Shown here in pieces: positions 21,801 through 31,596 of a stretch of DNA of 64,000 bases. How positions within the stretch are numbered: the first letter of the stretch is position 1; each line of letters starts with the position of its first letter. A program made the position numbers and the translations under genes. The notes beneath the pieces were generated by a model. It was given only the letters and a program-made list of their open reading frames with translations, was not told the origin of the DNA and did no database searches. Source of the stretch: Nannobrachium achirus (Eukaryota; Chordata; Actinopteri; Myctophiformes; Myctophidae); NCBI GenBank assembly GCA_963921795.1, contig OY997652.1, forward strand, positions 21,753,678-21,817,677, written 5' to 3'.

Positions 21801-24768
21801 TACATCTAGTACAGCCCATCTATACTGTAGATAATTTAACCACTTGAACCCTTGTATCCCTATTATGGGGTGAACATTCAATGCAAATAGCAGATCTACA
21901 AGCTTGTTATGAGATTGTAGATTGGTTATGTTCGGGAAAGCAAAAATAATAGGAGGGGGCAATAGTATAGAGAGCTCTGGGGGAAGTAGAGTGTTTAAGT
22001 GGTTAAAAAGAGTTGGACACACATTTTCAAAAGTATATAGATATAAAGTATGGAAGGTTTTAAAGACAGATACATACCTGCTAAACCACCCGTGGCTGCT
22101 GAAATGCCAAAGAAGCCCTCCAAGGGAATGATCATGTTCTCTACCTTTGTGCAGAACTCATAGTCTTCTCTGTCTGGGGTAAAGCCATTGTTGATCATCA
22201 CCTGAATAGCCAGAGTGGATCATGCAGCAGTTCAAACCAAAGCTGATCACTATTGTTTATGTAAGGAATAATACATGACGAGCTGTGCGGTTATAAAACT
22301 AAAAGAAGAAAAAATGCTAAATGCACTGCAGTGGGTTTGCTTCCGCAGAGATTATCTTTTCATATCAGCATAGCTCGAAGTTGATTATCTTACTTATACC
22401 ATGGCCACTTAACAACTAATAATATAACTATGAGTAGCGTTTGATCTTATTTTGGGGCAATACGTTGCCTGGTTCCAGACCTGAATCGTTAGCCACACCC
22501 CTTTAAATTTATGTTTCGGCGATACGGGTCAGGGAGTGCTCTCATTGAGCACTCATCATTGGAAATCTGTCCGGCGAATCGGCGTCGCTTCAACTCGATG
22601 ACGTCTGCTGGGCTTGTGAGCAGCGTGGGTGGGGTTTTCCCAGAACTCATGTGCGGTCCCGCGGCGCCGCCGGACCGTACCGCGCATTCCCAAACATAAA
22701 CATTGCGTCGCCCGCCGTGGTAACATGCGATCGTATCGATCTCCCTTTGAAACATCAGTAGCAGACATGTTTTGCTGTGTTTGATTACTAGTTTGTAGCG
22801 CTCCTATTCTGCCTGTTTCTTTGGTTAACAAGTAGCAAGCAACAGGCTAGCCTAGCCACTAGCCAGCCACATAACAACACTACGTCATTGCTACTGTTGT
22901 GATTGGTCAGGTGGTGAACCAATCGCAAAAGACTGCCTCTTTGGCAACACCCATCCCAGAAACGGCTGCGGATGAAAGCACGTTCAGACTGAATAATGGA
23001 GTGAAACGAAATGTCAATTCAGGCTGAGTGTCAGGAGTGAAACGAAATGTCAATTCAGGCTGAGTGTCGGCTAGGCAATACGCTCTTTGGATAGAAACTT
23101 TACATTGGCACGATCTTTGTAAAGCTTTGGATAAACGTTATTTATTGCAGGAACCTTCAGATATGATACTATCACCATACTTGAGTGCCAAATCGTACCT
23201 CTAAATGCATATCACAAATCAATTGAACAAATCAAATTCAAGTTCCACTTGTGTGGGGTCTCCAAAATCAGCAGGGATCATCCTGCATGAAGGAGCATAG
23301 CAAATTCCATGACAATCCAGACATTAGTTTTCAAGATTGTTTTGAGATTGTTTTCCTTTTAGTGGAAGCTAAACTAAATGTATACTTGGTTGTATGACGG
23401 TGTCAAAAGACCCACAAGCTCACAATGCGACCATAGACTGTAAAAAATATGAACGGCGAGAAGCCATTGGTTTCTATGCTGCGAAGATGACCCTTGTACG
23501 GGTGCCGCCATCATTGTAGAAATCAATGTTCATTGGTAGAAATGGTACCATCTCGAATGCTATTGGCTGCCAACGGTCAAGTTGGCAGCCAATAGCAGGG
23601 AAGCACACAAAGAAGAATCATCACAAGCCTATGATCACAAGCCCCTCCAACAGCATACCCTGCTTTAACATCAAATATAACATAAATTGGACCATATTTT
23701 CACAAAACGTATATCATTGTGATTGAAACTTTAAACTAGCGACAGTAACCATAAAGTATTTATGACAATGTTTACTAAGGTAAGAAAATCAAATGTAAAA
23801 GTTCAGGGGAAATTAAAGGAATCCTATGAGAACATGTTGCTTCTGGTACCAGAACAGCACAACTAGCAGCCAATCATAGGAACTTTTAGTTCCGTGTTTG
23901 CTTCATTTTAAATCCAGACAACTGGCCCCCTGAATGCGTCACATTGTGAACTTTTTAGGTGCACAGCACTGTTGAACAATGATCAAAGCTCTACTATCAA
24001 AATCAAGCTTAAATGTAAGACAAAAACAAATCTAAGGCTCAGATTCTCCTACCGTCAAGGTCTTTTTGTAGTATGTGATTTTGGCTCTGACAGGGTACGG
24101 TTTGTTTCGGAAGTCTCTTAAGCATGTTCCCAGAGCTTGTGTTGTGCCATCGCTGAAATGTAAAAAAAAAAAAAAAAAAAACAACAACAGGACAATCAGT
24201 ATTTGCAACTATACACATACTAAATATCCACTTAAGACTGCTACAATCTTCAGGTGGGCTTATGAAATGAATGAATAACATTTAATATAATTTTGCACAC
24301 TGGAATGACAGAGAAAGGCGATTTAATGCTTCAATGGCTCAAGGGAGATTAGTAGAGGTAGAGGATTATTTACCCTCCAACCAAATTATAATAAACATTT
24401 CCTAATCTGCTTTAAATTGTTAAACTTGAGAGTTGGCTATGATGTCAAGAGTCAAACAAGTAAATGTTTACTTACTTTGGGTGATCATAAACAAGTTGGC
24501 CATTGTTTCCAACAACAATTATAGCTGGGTTATTTTTCTGGAAATAAGTGGAGAAAACAAAAGTTAATTTGAATTCATATCATTACATACACGCACATGT
24601 CATGCAATAGTCAACAAATGTTTGTTTTCCCCCTGAGTTAATTAAAGTAAAGTGAGCCGTTTTCTTTCTTTTTTTGCCATAATTGGATGTATAAATTCAA
24701 ATAAACTGGACAGTGACAGACGCTGACAGACACGAGGAGCAGAGATAGTTTACCGTTTCCATAGCGTA

Positions 24769-24841
<73 letters not shown>

Positions 24842-27800
24842 GCAAGTTTCTCAATGTTTGGCATTATTCTGCTTTGTTGGAGTAGCTCTTTAAACTGGTG
24901 TTTTAATCCACTTTCAGACATGCAATGTATCATGGACATTTTCCAGACTTGGGGCTGTATGTATGTATGAACACAATATTACGACTCAATGAATTCAGAT
25001 TCAACGTGTGGGCGTGTTGATGGCGCATCTATTGTCGACGAGTGGAGCCTCCCCTCCTCCTGGGGTGTTTGACGATAGATACAATAGTTCACTGAAATCC
25101 ATTCAGAATTTTTATTAGTGTTTGACTCGCAAATATTCACCGATTGAATTTCCATGAAATGGCTCGGTGACACAAAACATGAACGTCTCTTTAGTAATTG
25201 TAGACTATGAGGCCGGGCCGCGAGCTACACATGCACTTGTCTGTACATAAAGACCAATGTTATTCTTGCTTGGCGGACGGACAGCTCGTTTTCATGAAAA
25301 GTAGGTTGTAGCGTAGCTTGTTGACATACATTAGGCCTACTATGGAAGGCCTAATTTGTTTTGTTTTGTATGGGAGACAGCATGTCAAACAGTCTGTGGA
25401 AGGAAGTGCATTTGATTTCTCACATGATCTGCCTCACGCCGTTCGAACATTCTACTGTTGCATGCTACATATGTGAACGGTCAACACCGGACTATGTCCC
25501 GACTCCCCCCCCTGATTCCCCGGAGCATTTTCAAGTGTTCGTACTGTATGAGAGAGTATCTATAAACATGGCAAAGTTTCATCCAAACTCTGCCATTGTT
25601 TGGTTGTTTACATCTGTGCGCATTGTTCCCATCGGTAGCTGTATGCACTCGATTGGTTAAATGTTTGATAGCTTCTGCAACGTTTTGCTTGCGATTGAAC
25701 ATGTAGAATCACTTGCGACGCAATGAGACGACATGCACCGACCTACACAGGGCAACTCAAACCGCTGCGACGGTCTCTGCAACCGTATTATCGCGCCGCA
25801 TTGTCCTTTCATGTTTTTGTTAGGGTACCTACCCTAGGCTAGGGGACACCAAGGGGAGAACATGCAAACTCTGAGTCTGCACAGAAAGGCCCTTTCACCA
25901 ACCCCACCTAGGGTATGGGCAATGATGACACGGAGGAGAGAACACGCCCCCACCCAGGACCTTCTAGCTGTGGGGCGACAGCGCTACCGACTGCACAACC
26001 GTGCCACCAGAGCTCTACAACTTAATTCAACTTAAAACAATCGCAAAATCTTGATAAATGGAGTAGACAAACCTTCCCATCATTGTCAAAGGAGTCAAAG
26101 AAGATTCCCAGTCCATTCCAATTGTCAGCAGCTCCGTAGACTGGACCATCAAGGCCTTGTACAGTTGTGAACCAAACACCCTGTTAGATAAGAATACAAA
26201 TGAGCGTTAACTGCTAGATAGATTTATGGGTGTTGTATGTGCTTAATCACCGATGGAATCGGTGACTTTTGACCATTATATCAAGAGGCATTGCTTTATT
26301 CCTGCCAACACACATCAGTAATATAGTTGTATCAACAAGATGTCTGTGTACAGACAGAGATTGGCCCAGTACCTTATCTTCCTATTATTATGTCAAAATC
26401 ACAAACAATGTCAAGGACAAAATAGAGAACAAGTGGGCTACTACTATTTATGAAACTTGACTATTTTTCATCTTATCTTTGTTTTGTAAAAAGGTAGGTG
26501 TAATAAGCTATGGCTTCAGCCTATACCCTTTTGGTCAGATATGTGGTTATTTTTTCTTTATAGATTAGTTGTCTTTGTATTACCTATGAGATGTATGTAT
26601 TATACCACAAAAAAATATTATACCACTGAAATTAACTAAAACTGAACTAAGCCCCTTTATTGAATTTAGATGTCACCAGACATTATCTGTAGTATCAGTA
26701 TTTAATTTGTCACTAGGGACGGAGTCACGGGACGATATGAAAATGTCATGTCACGATTATTGTGACCAAAGAAATGGCGATTTACGATATTATCGCTATA
26801 ATCAAAATATCCCAAACATTATCCTGGGACGGAGAATTATCCCAAAAATAGCAGATCTACAAGCTCACATAGAGTCGCAACACGAGACATTGTGAGCTTA
26901 TAGATTGGCTATTTTTAGCAAAGAGATTTGGTTGAGAGTGGAGAAAAAAAGACTGTATCAAGAATGTTATTTCCAGGTCCGTTTTACCAATTATAGAGGG
27001 TTTAAATGGTACCGGATATGCAGCTCGACAAATAAAAGCTCATAAAATATCAGATATACAAGGTCACAGCGCAGCACTTGCTGCCGCGCTATGAGCTTGT
27101 ATATCTAATATTTTTGAATAGCCAAAGCATAAAATGATGGTTAAAGTGGTAAAGATAACGTGACACAGACACGTCCCAGGCCTAACTTCTCTGCAGGAAT
27201 CCACTTACCAGACCATCCGCTCCCATTCTGCCTCTGCCAGACACACGGAAGGTCACCTCAGCCTCCCAGTGTTCAAAGCTGACAGGGTTTTTTGTCCACA
27301 CGGAGCCCTTCTGACTCCTGAGGGAAGGTGTGATGCGCACCTGGTCTGCACTGGGAATGGCATCTGGGAGCAGAGGTGGAAAAAAGTACTCACATTTAGG
27401 CCTGTCACAATTATGACATAATCGTCATAATGTCTGCTTTTATGTTTTGCTGTATACCAAATCGCCCTTCGGGGACAAACAAATAAATGAACTTGAACTT
27501 AATCGCTATTATTTTGTCATAATCGTCATAATAATAATGTTGAAAAAATATTTTCAAACATTTTCAAAAATAGTGGAAATAGCAGATCTACGAGCTCAGA
27601 ACGCGTCCTGATGCGATGCGTTGTGAGCTTGTGGATCAGCTATTTCCACTACCAACGTTCTTTTTTAAGTATAAGGTTGTCAAATGTGTCAGTCAAATGT
27701 GTCAGTAAAGTCAAAATCAACACAGTCACAGAAGAATGTTTAGTCAGTCTCCATGAAATGTCAATCATTAATTTAAAATCAGTCTACTTTCAGAATTTTG

Positions 27801-30329
27801 AGTTACATTTGCTATTAAGTAGCCCACTAGAATTCTGGTCAATGGCTTACACTGTAGTACCAGTCTTCATAAAGCTAGTCTGTTAAGCATGCAAGGTCTC
27901 TGCCTGGTTACCAGCCTTTTATAGGATAGTTTAAATGGTGCCATGTAATTTTTCCGACCACCTAATTCTCCGACCACCTAAAGTAAACCTAACCTTAACC
28001 CTAACCTTAAAACTAACGCTGGTGAATGCTAACCTGGTGAAATGCTAACCTGCCGACGCTGGTGAATACTAACCTGCCGACACTGGTGAATGCTAACCTG
28101 GTGAATGTTAACCTGGTCGGACCAACAGGAGGTCGAACCAATGCTCAGTCCCGATTTAAATAGTAGTGACTGAGAAAAAGCAGTATTTAACAGGAAATCA
28201 ATATAATGACAATCTTGGAATTTTAACCTATGGCCAGTGAAAAGCAATTCTGCTTAGGTCTGCATGAGGCTGACCTAACCACCTGATAACATTTAACACA
28301 GAATCAGGGTGCACAGAATTTGCAGTTGTATCACCTGCCAGTTACACCGATTTATGAATTATTAGTGTGGTTGCAGGGGTTGACACTAAGGTCTCAGAGG
28401 CACTTGCCCGTCGGGCAAGTACAGGTCATGTTCTACTTGCCCAAAGGTCATGGCCCACTTGCCCGAAAAGTAAATCATCCATTATAAAATGATAAATAGA
28501 ATTTGAATTACCGTTCAGTTAAAAAAATAATGTTTTACTTTCTGGAGCTATGTATGCCAAATATTAACATAGCTATGAATATGACTATGGGTTATATTTG
28601 TATCACTCTGGCCAGATTCAGGTCTTTAGACAGATTTTGTTGTGTTTATCCACCTGTTTCCGCAAGAATTTACTGTAGCATTATTTGCGGGACACTTCCG
28701 GTTAACAGCAGACATACAAGCTCACGTCGCGTCGCAGATGCAACCGTTGTGAGCTTGTAGATCACTCTCGGCTGCGGCGCCAGAAGCTGCCTGCACATTC
28801 TGCGCAATGCACAATGGGATGTTGGAAAGTTGTGGATAGACGGTCAAGTACTTGCCCGGTCAGGCAACCTGAAAGCAAACTCCACCAGCCTGGAAGTTTC
28901 ATTTACCTGCCAGGGGCAGGTGGGCAACCTTTAGTGTCAATGCCTGCGTTGCTTTTAACTCACATCATTGAATGACAGACAGATAGAATACAGTACTAGA
29001 ATACAGTACTATGCACAAGATATCATCAGAAAAACAGTCGTAAAACACAATGCAAAATAAATGGTATTTACAATAGAAAGGATGGGCAAGGAAGGATTGT
29101 TTTCATTTACCAGTTTCGAGTAGCATCCGCCTCTAAGTGGCTTTTCAGTGCCGTTACTTTTAAAGGAAGGTAGGGGTTTACCCTCCTTTAAGGCCTTTGG
29201 TAGGTCGTTCCACATTTTAGCGGCATAGCAGGAGAACGCATTTGTGCCAAATCTGGGTTGGACGTGATCTGTGGAGCTGCCTCTGGTGTTGTAATTGTGC
29301 CTTATTGTGGACATCCTTGACCATTTGGAATATGTTATATAGATAGATATGTTATGTAGCCTAGTTTAATTTATATAATGTATTTGTGAATTACTTTTCT
29401 CCATTGACTTTAATACAAATTTTTACTTTTCCCAAATATGGAGATGACATCATAGATGTCTGACATCATAGACCACATGAGACTGACACAGTCATGTCCA
29501 TATATGGGCATTCCAAGATATGGGCTTAATATTGATGACATAAGGGATCTCCATACATGGGCAAACGGGACATGGACTGACACAGAGATCTCCATATATG
29601 GCCATGCATTTATAAGTGAATTCATTTGCAAGACCACACTTGCAATTTCCAATTGCATCTTTCTAATTTCTAAAAGCACTGATATTTCCACAGGAATGGC
29701 TAACTGCCAAAACAAGTTATAGCATGCATCCCAGATACTGTAGATACAGTTCATTCAGAATACGATACCTGCAGGCTATCTCTTTGTTACTCATCTAAAT
29801 ACAATCTTACAGTAATTAGTGTATATGCCAGCAGTTCTCTTCTCTGTAATTACCATAGGGTAATTACCTATCTGAGCACCATTCAGAGCAGCTGGCAATG
29901 CATCAACAAGGCAACTTCTGGAAAGCTCATGGAGAGACCTACTAGGCTACTTCAGTTTAAAGTTAACGATACCCCATGGTGATGGTCAATGACAGTAATG
30001 CACGTCATAAATTAAGCTATATTTCCTATCATATAGCGGTATAGCCTACTCTACGTTACGACAGCTGCTGTCCATTGTGACAACATGATGTCAGTCAACT
30101 TACTTCCAGTGTGTATCCAAAAGGGAATGCTGCCGTCAGCCTGGGACAGGTGCGGTCCTTTGAAGCTGTATTTGTATTCAAACCGGCGGTGAGGCACTTC
30201 GTCCCCCGCCGTCGAGGCACCCGCGGTGACAATGTCATCTGCATGACAATGAAATATTAACACTGTGGATAAAGTCAATAGCCATATACACGGGTTTGCA
30301 GCCTGGCGCTCTCCTATGGACACCGCCAT
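15841..30329 (-). CDS. lman1: LMAN1 / ERGIC-53 lectin cargo receptor (13 coding exons, complete)
   Basis: LMAN1 is a mannose-binding type I membrane protein that cycles between ER and ERGIC and, with MCFD2, exports glycoproteins such as coagulation factors V and VIII. Thirteen minus-strand exons with GT-AG borders and consistent phases give 518 residues (human 510, also 13 exons). Order: hydrophobic signal (about 14-30), L-type lectin domain (about 48-275) with EYKYSFKGPH, GADGL, FFDSFDNDGKKNNP and YDHPNDG holding the Ca/mannose ligands, then a Glu/Lys/Gln-rich coiled-coil stalk (about 285-440), the paired cysteines of CPEFPPMPSC (474 and 483) used for oligomerisation in the family, one membrane span (about 486-506), and a cytosolic tail ending KKFF, which combines ER-retrieval dilysine and FF export signals. 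I chose the ATG at 30327-30329; an in-frame ATG 22 codons upstream would place a charged leader before the signal. The other family member, LMAN1L, is unlikely given the full stalk and tail. Confidence 0.96.
16216..16498. mobile_element. Foldback MITE with TTAAAGG ends (T2-like)
   Basis: The ends read TTAAAGGACCAGTTCAC and GTGAACTGGTCCTTTAA, and the inverted arms extend for about 90 bases. TTAA-flanked TTAAAGGRR ends are the hallmark of the T2 MITE group known from Xenopus and fish. The centre is itself a perfect 19-bp palindrome (16350-16368 with 16373-16391, 4-base loop). It lies between lman1 exons 13 and 12. Confidence 0.8.
17566..17629. repeat. Palindromic hairpin element (H6)
   Basis: Left arm GAAAATAGCCGATCTACAAG, right arm GAGATTGTAGCTCTGCTATT. 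The core CGTGATGCACTGTGA is shorter than in other copies. Confidence 0.85.
17690..17885. repeat. Fragment of the CAGTGGTGGAAAAAG repeat family
   Basis: Strings such as GTACTTTCTACTTTTGGTAC, CTTACTTGTAACAGAG and the end TTTTTCCACCACTGG match the right half of the longer copy at 54760-55195. Only the right end is present. Confidence 0.55.
17916..18040 (-). CDS. lman1: lman1 coding exon 12
   Basis: Encodes NPGEKVLKCPEFPPMPSCLS and the membrane span TVHFVVFVVIQSVLFFCYVM. Acceptor ACATGTAG, donor GTAAGA. Confidence 0.96.
18441..18603 (-). CDS. lman1: lman1 coding exon 11
   Basis: Encodes the end of the stalk, including TYETIQHFNDIKEHLHLVKK, closely matching the family. Acceptor TCCACAG, donor GTAAGA. 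Confidence 0.96.
19767..19843 (-). CDS. lman1: lman1 coding exon 10
   Basis: Encodes PEAGSQQLNSVISTQHEVLK and NLNEL plus two bases. The acceptor is taken as CATTTTAG; an AG six bases downstream (CCGGAG) and another in CAACAG would also keep the frame and remove two or seven residues. Donor GTAAGT. Confidence 0.85.
20680..20867 (-). CDS. lman1: lman1 coding exon 9
   Basis: Encodes VEDLYETVNDREIRQVFEGQ and continues through the stalk segment NRIHLEIKQLHRQLAMILDE to TESGQ. Acceptor TACTTCAG, donor GTAGGG. Confidence 0.96.
21098..21170. repeat. Palindromic hairpin element (H8), almost perfect
   Basis: Left GAAAATAGCC and right GGCCATTTTC enclose CAAGCACACAACGCCT and its exact complement AGGCGTTGTGTGCTTG around a short TGCGATGCG core. 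It is the most symmetrical copy and lies only about 110 bases from lman1 exon 8. Confidence 0.92.
21281..21413 (-). CDS. lman1: lman1 coding exon 8
   Basis: Encodes PPSESEMPKEEKDKYQEEFE and NFQQELDKKKEEFQKEHPDV then QGEP, the first part of the coiled-coil stalk. Acceptor CATTGAAG, donor GTTCGT (a non-consensus fourth position). Confidence 0.94.
21593..21651 (-). CDS. lman1: lman1 coding exon 7
   Basis: A 59-base exon encoding DDHDVLSFLLFRLTEPGQEL (first Asp split), the last strand of the lectin domain. Acceptor TCCATCAG, donor GTAACT. Confidence 0.95.
21887..21932. repeat. Palindromic hairpin element (H9), shortened
   Basis: Arms AATAGCAGATCTACAAGCTT and GATTGTAGATTGGTTAT flank a nearly absent core. 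It has lost the GC-rich centre seen elsewhere. Confidence 0.7.
22078..22201 (-). CDS. lman1: lman1 coding exon 6
   Basis: Encodes VMINNGFTPDREDYEFCTKV and ENMIIPLEGFFGISAATGGL then A, nearly identical to the vertebrate family. Acceptor CTATTCAG, donor GTATGT. Confidence 0.97.
22465..23074. mobile_element. 610-bp hAT-like element with 8-bp TSD
   Basis: GCAATACG occurs at 22457-22464 and again at 23075-23082 as a perfect 8-bp duplication. The ends are only partly inverted (CCTGAATCG inside the left, CAATTCAGG inside the right). Base composition is GC- and CpG-rich over 22500-22700, unlike the surrounding intron. A 36-base unit is duplicated at 22998-23069. Confidence 0.65.
24053..24152 (-). 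CDS. lman1: lman1 coding exon 5
   Basis: Encodes (N)DGTTQALGTCLRDFRNKPY followed by PVRAKITYYKKTLT. Together with exon 4 it completes the YDHPNDG ligand motif. Acceptor ATTTCAG, donor GTAGGA. Confidence 0.96.
24476..24537 (-). CDS. lman1: lman1 coding exon 4
   Basis: A 62-base exon encoding KNNPAIIVVGNNGQLVYDHP plus two bases. It carries the Asn and His of the sugar/calcium site. Acceptor TTTCCAG, donor GTAAGT. Confidence 0.96.
24776..24838 (+). repeat. (GA)n microsatellite
   Basis: About 30 GA units with one interruption near the left edge, in lman1 intron 3. Confidence 0.98.
25848..26020 (-). mobile_element. tRNA-derived SINE
   Basis: On the minus strand it reads GGTGGCACGGTTGTGCAGTC, GGTAGCGCTGTCGCCCCACA and AGAAGGTCCTGGGTG, the head of a very common fish SINE, ending with AGTTTGCATGTTCTCCCC. 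It is diverged, with a damaged B box. Confidence 0.7.
26073..26180 (-). CDS. lman1: lman1 coding exon 3
   Basis: Thirty-six codons: GVWFTTVQGLDGPVYGAADN, then WNGLGIFFDSFDNDGK. This holds the calcium-binding Asp/Phe/Asp cluster of the L-type lectin fold. Acceptor CTAACAG, donor GTTTGT. Confidence 0.95.
26714..27040. mobile_element. hAT-type element (GGGACGATAT family), truncated copy
   Basis: Matches the complete element at 62512-62915 in CACGATTATTGTGACCAAAG, GATTTACGATATTATCGC, AGAGGGTTTAAATGGTACCG and GATATGCAGCTCG. The right end is lost near a second palindromic hairpin at 27044. A first hairpin (26844-26917) lies at the same internal position as in the 62.5-kb copy. Confidence 0.75.
26844..26917. 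repeat. Palindromic hairpin element (H11), inside a hAT copy
   Basis: CAAAAATAGCAGATCTACAA and TTGTGAGCTTATAGATTGGC/TATTTTTAG arms. It sits between AATTATCC and GCAAAGAGATTTGG of the host element. Confidence 0.88.
27044..27114. repeat. Palindromic hairpin element (H12)
   Basis: AAAATATCAGATATACAAGG and GAGCTTGTATATCTAATATT arms surround a GC-rich CAGCGCAGCACTTGCTGC core with its own local symmetry. Confidence 0.85.
27209..27363 (-). CDS. lman1: lman1 coding exon 2
   Basis: Encodes (N)AIPSADQVRITPSLRSQK, GSVWTKNPVSFEHWEAEVTF and RVSGRGRMGADGL. GADGL carries a sugar-site Asp. Acceptor CTCCCAG, donor GTAAGT. Confidence 0.97.
27371..27660. repeat. Intronic DNA-transposon remnants around hairpin H13
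   Basis: CAGAGGTGGAAAAAAGTACT (27371 on) is the left end of the CAGTGGTGG repeat family. It is interrupted by TAGGCCTGTCACAATTATGA and further TCATAATCGTCATAAT motifs, a second hAT-like family, which in turn surrounds the palindrome at 27575-27648. Confidence 0.5.
27575..27648. repeat. Palindromic hairpin element (H13)
   Basis: GGAAATAGCAGATCTACGAG and GAGCTTGTGGATCAGCTATT arms with core CGCGTCCTGATGCGATGCG. Symmetry continues outside the shared ends as TAGT/ACTA. Confidence 0.9.
27970..28120. repeat. Minisatellite-like GGTGAATGCTAACCTG repeats
   Basis: Units close to GCTGGTGAATGCTAACCTG repeat irregularly about five times, preceded by CCTAACCTTAACCCTAACC telomere-like text. No gene. Confidence 0.7.
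28374..28946. mobile_element. DNA transposon with CAGGGGTTGACACTAA ends
   Basis: Left CAGGGGTTGACACTAAG pairs with right TTAGTGTCAATGCCTG. Inside are repeated CTTGCCCG and CACTTGCCC motifs and a palindromic hairpin at 28703-28773. The flanks resemble each other (GTGGTTG, CGTTGCTT) but not as a clean duplication. A second copy lies at 39792-40240. Confidence 0.65.
28703..28773. repeat. Palindromic hairpin element (H14)
   Basis: CAGACATACAAGCTCACGTC and GTTGTGAGCTTGTAGATCAC arms with the core GCGTCGCAGATGCAAC. The AAAATAGC ends are lost. Confidence 0.75.
29080..29330 (-). mobile_element. LINE reverse-transcriptase C-terminal fragment
   Basis: The minus strand encodes HNYNTRGSSTDHVQPRFGTN and AFSCYAAKMWNDLPKALKEG, the conserved C-terminal signature (TRG...F...W..LP) of CR1/L2/Rex-type LINE reverse transcriptases. 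It is 5'-truncated and sits in lman1 intron 1. Confidence 0.7.
29432..29601. promoter_or_regulatory. Cluster of CArG-box sequences
   Basis: Three exact CC(A/T)6GG strings occur at 29432-29441 (CCAAATATGG), 29498-29507 and 29592-29601 (both CCATATATGG), with CCATACATGG at 29551 and CCAAGATATGG at 29513 as near misses. CArG boxes bind serum response factor. They are set in imperfectly repeated and inverted text (GGAGATGACATCATAGA, GATCTCCATA), so they may be repeat by-products. Function is not shown. Confidence 0.4.
30104..30329 (-). CDS. lman1: lman1 coding exon 1 (start codon)
   Basis: Seventy-five codons plus one base: MAVSIGERQAANPCIWLLTL, STVLIFHCHADDIVTAGAST, then EVPHRRFEYKYSFKGPHLSQ and ADGSIPFWIHTG. 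Donor GTAAGT. The hydrophobic stretch is the signal peptide. The open frame extends 22 codons upstream to another ATG. Confidence 0.93.
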
Positions 30330-31410
30330 GTTTCGGTGTATCACTGCTGACGTAGCGCTGAATGGTCGCGCATGACGGGATGCCTGTAGGGCCAACAGGG
30401 CGCTTTCTCATTGGACGACAGTTTTAGTTTGACACGGTGTGGATGACAGTGGAGACATGGATCAATTCACTTAGAAACTGTTGCATATCCGGTTCTAGTA
30501 CTGATGCGGAAACGTCCTGTGCGTGTGTGTATTTTGTTGCGCACGTTACCGGATACAGTAGGCGGCATTTTAGACCGGATGTGAGCACCGAGCAGTAAAT
30601 GGAAACCAGGCTTTTTCATAGGGCTTTCCACATGTACTGCGGAAAGCTTGGGTGATGCAAGGTTAGGTTGCTGTAGTTTGCCTGAACTGAAGATGTGTGC
30701 ACACGACAGTAGAGCTGCCTGTCAGCTGAGAGGGGTTTGAATACTTATTATAACTCTATGGTCTGAATGCAGACCACAGTTTCTGTGCCAGCCAGACAGG
30801 CAGTCAATGTTACATTTTGCTCCCGAATTCAACTAGGGCAAAATATGTCTTGTCTTGTCTTGTCTTGTCTTGTCTTGTCTTGTCTTGTCTTGTCTTGTCT
30901 TGTCAAAATGAATAAGCTCATTTAGAAACAACCCTCATAAATCAAATGATGTACGTAGGCTACAGACCAGGAGGTAGATAAAAACACATAGGCCTACACT
31001 TGACCATAGACATAAATAATAAGACATGATGCAGCAGCAGCTCAAAGGCACAAATAAACAATCAGCAATCAGTAAAACCAGCGAAGTATACCCCCTGTCA
31101 GAGTAGGCTTCAGTCAGACTGTTGATTATAGGACTGACACTCACTGACATTTATCTGCTTGACCCGATAAATACATGGGTTGAATCACATGATCTGCGTA
31201 AGAACATAGGCTACTGATACACTTGAAGCCATGGCCAACTGCTTAATCCCTATCAAATAGACTGACTGTCTGCACAATGATACAAGATGCACTGCACTCT
31301 GTTCTTCCCCCATGTGCACAATGACATGAATCATGATGTGTTGTGTTCAATTAGCCTACCATGTCCATGTCTCATATCATCCGGTCACGTCATGTGCCCA
31401 GTTACTTCAG
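30330..31410. other. lman1 5' flank and intergenic DNA
   Basis: The first 300 bases are relatively CpG-rich (for example GACGTAGCGCTGAATGGTCG and ATCCGGTTCTAGTACTGATG) and are the expected promoter region. No TATA box is obvious. A (TGTCT)n array at 30846-30904 follows. No gene recognised. Confidence 0.45.
30846..30904 (+). repeat. (TGTCT)n pentanucleotide microsatellite
   Basis: About twelve perfect five-base units. Confidence 0.98.
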
Positions 31411-31596
31411 AGTTCCAGGGTGTCCCCAGCTAAATGACAGTTAGGAACGAAATGGACCCAGTTGTAGGAGAGTGTACAAATGAAACCACATTTTGGTTCC
31501 ATTTGTACACTCTCTGAGTTAAATTAACATTGATTTTACAATCTAAATTGGGGTCCCAGATATAGAAATGCCATTAAATGGGGGGTCATTAGCCTA
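31411..31596. repeat. 186-bp direct repeat, copy 1
   Basis: Identical to 32400-32585 apart from about one base (GGGGGTCATT against GGGGGATCATT). It contains a long hairpin at 31468-31514: 20-base arms GAGAGTGTACAAATGAAACC and GGTTCCATTTGTACACTCTC with one mismatch and a 7-base loop. Confidence 0.95.

Noticed and set aside
29410..29754. 114-codon minus-strand open frame in lman1 intron 1
   Set aside because: Made of repeated CCATATATGG-type text. No similarity to a protein family.
30330..30395. Upstream ATG of lman1 (22 extra codons)
   Set aside because: It would put a charged, non-family leader before the signal peptide. The downstream ATG fits the family N terminus better, though the longer form is not excluded.
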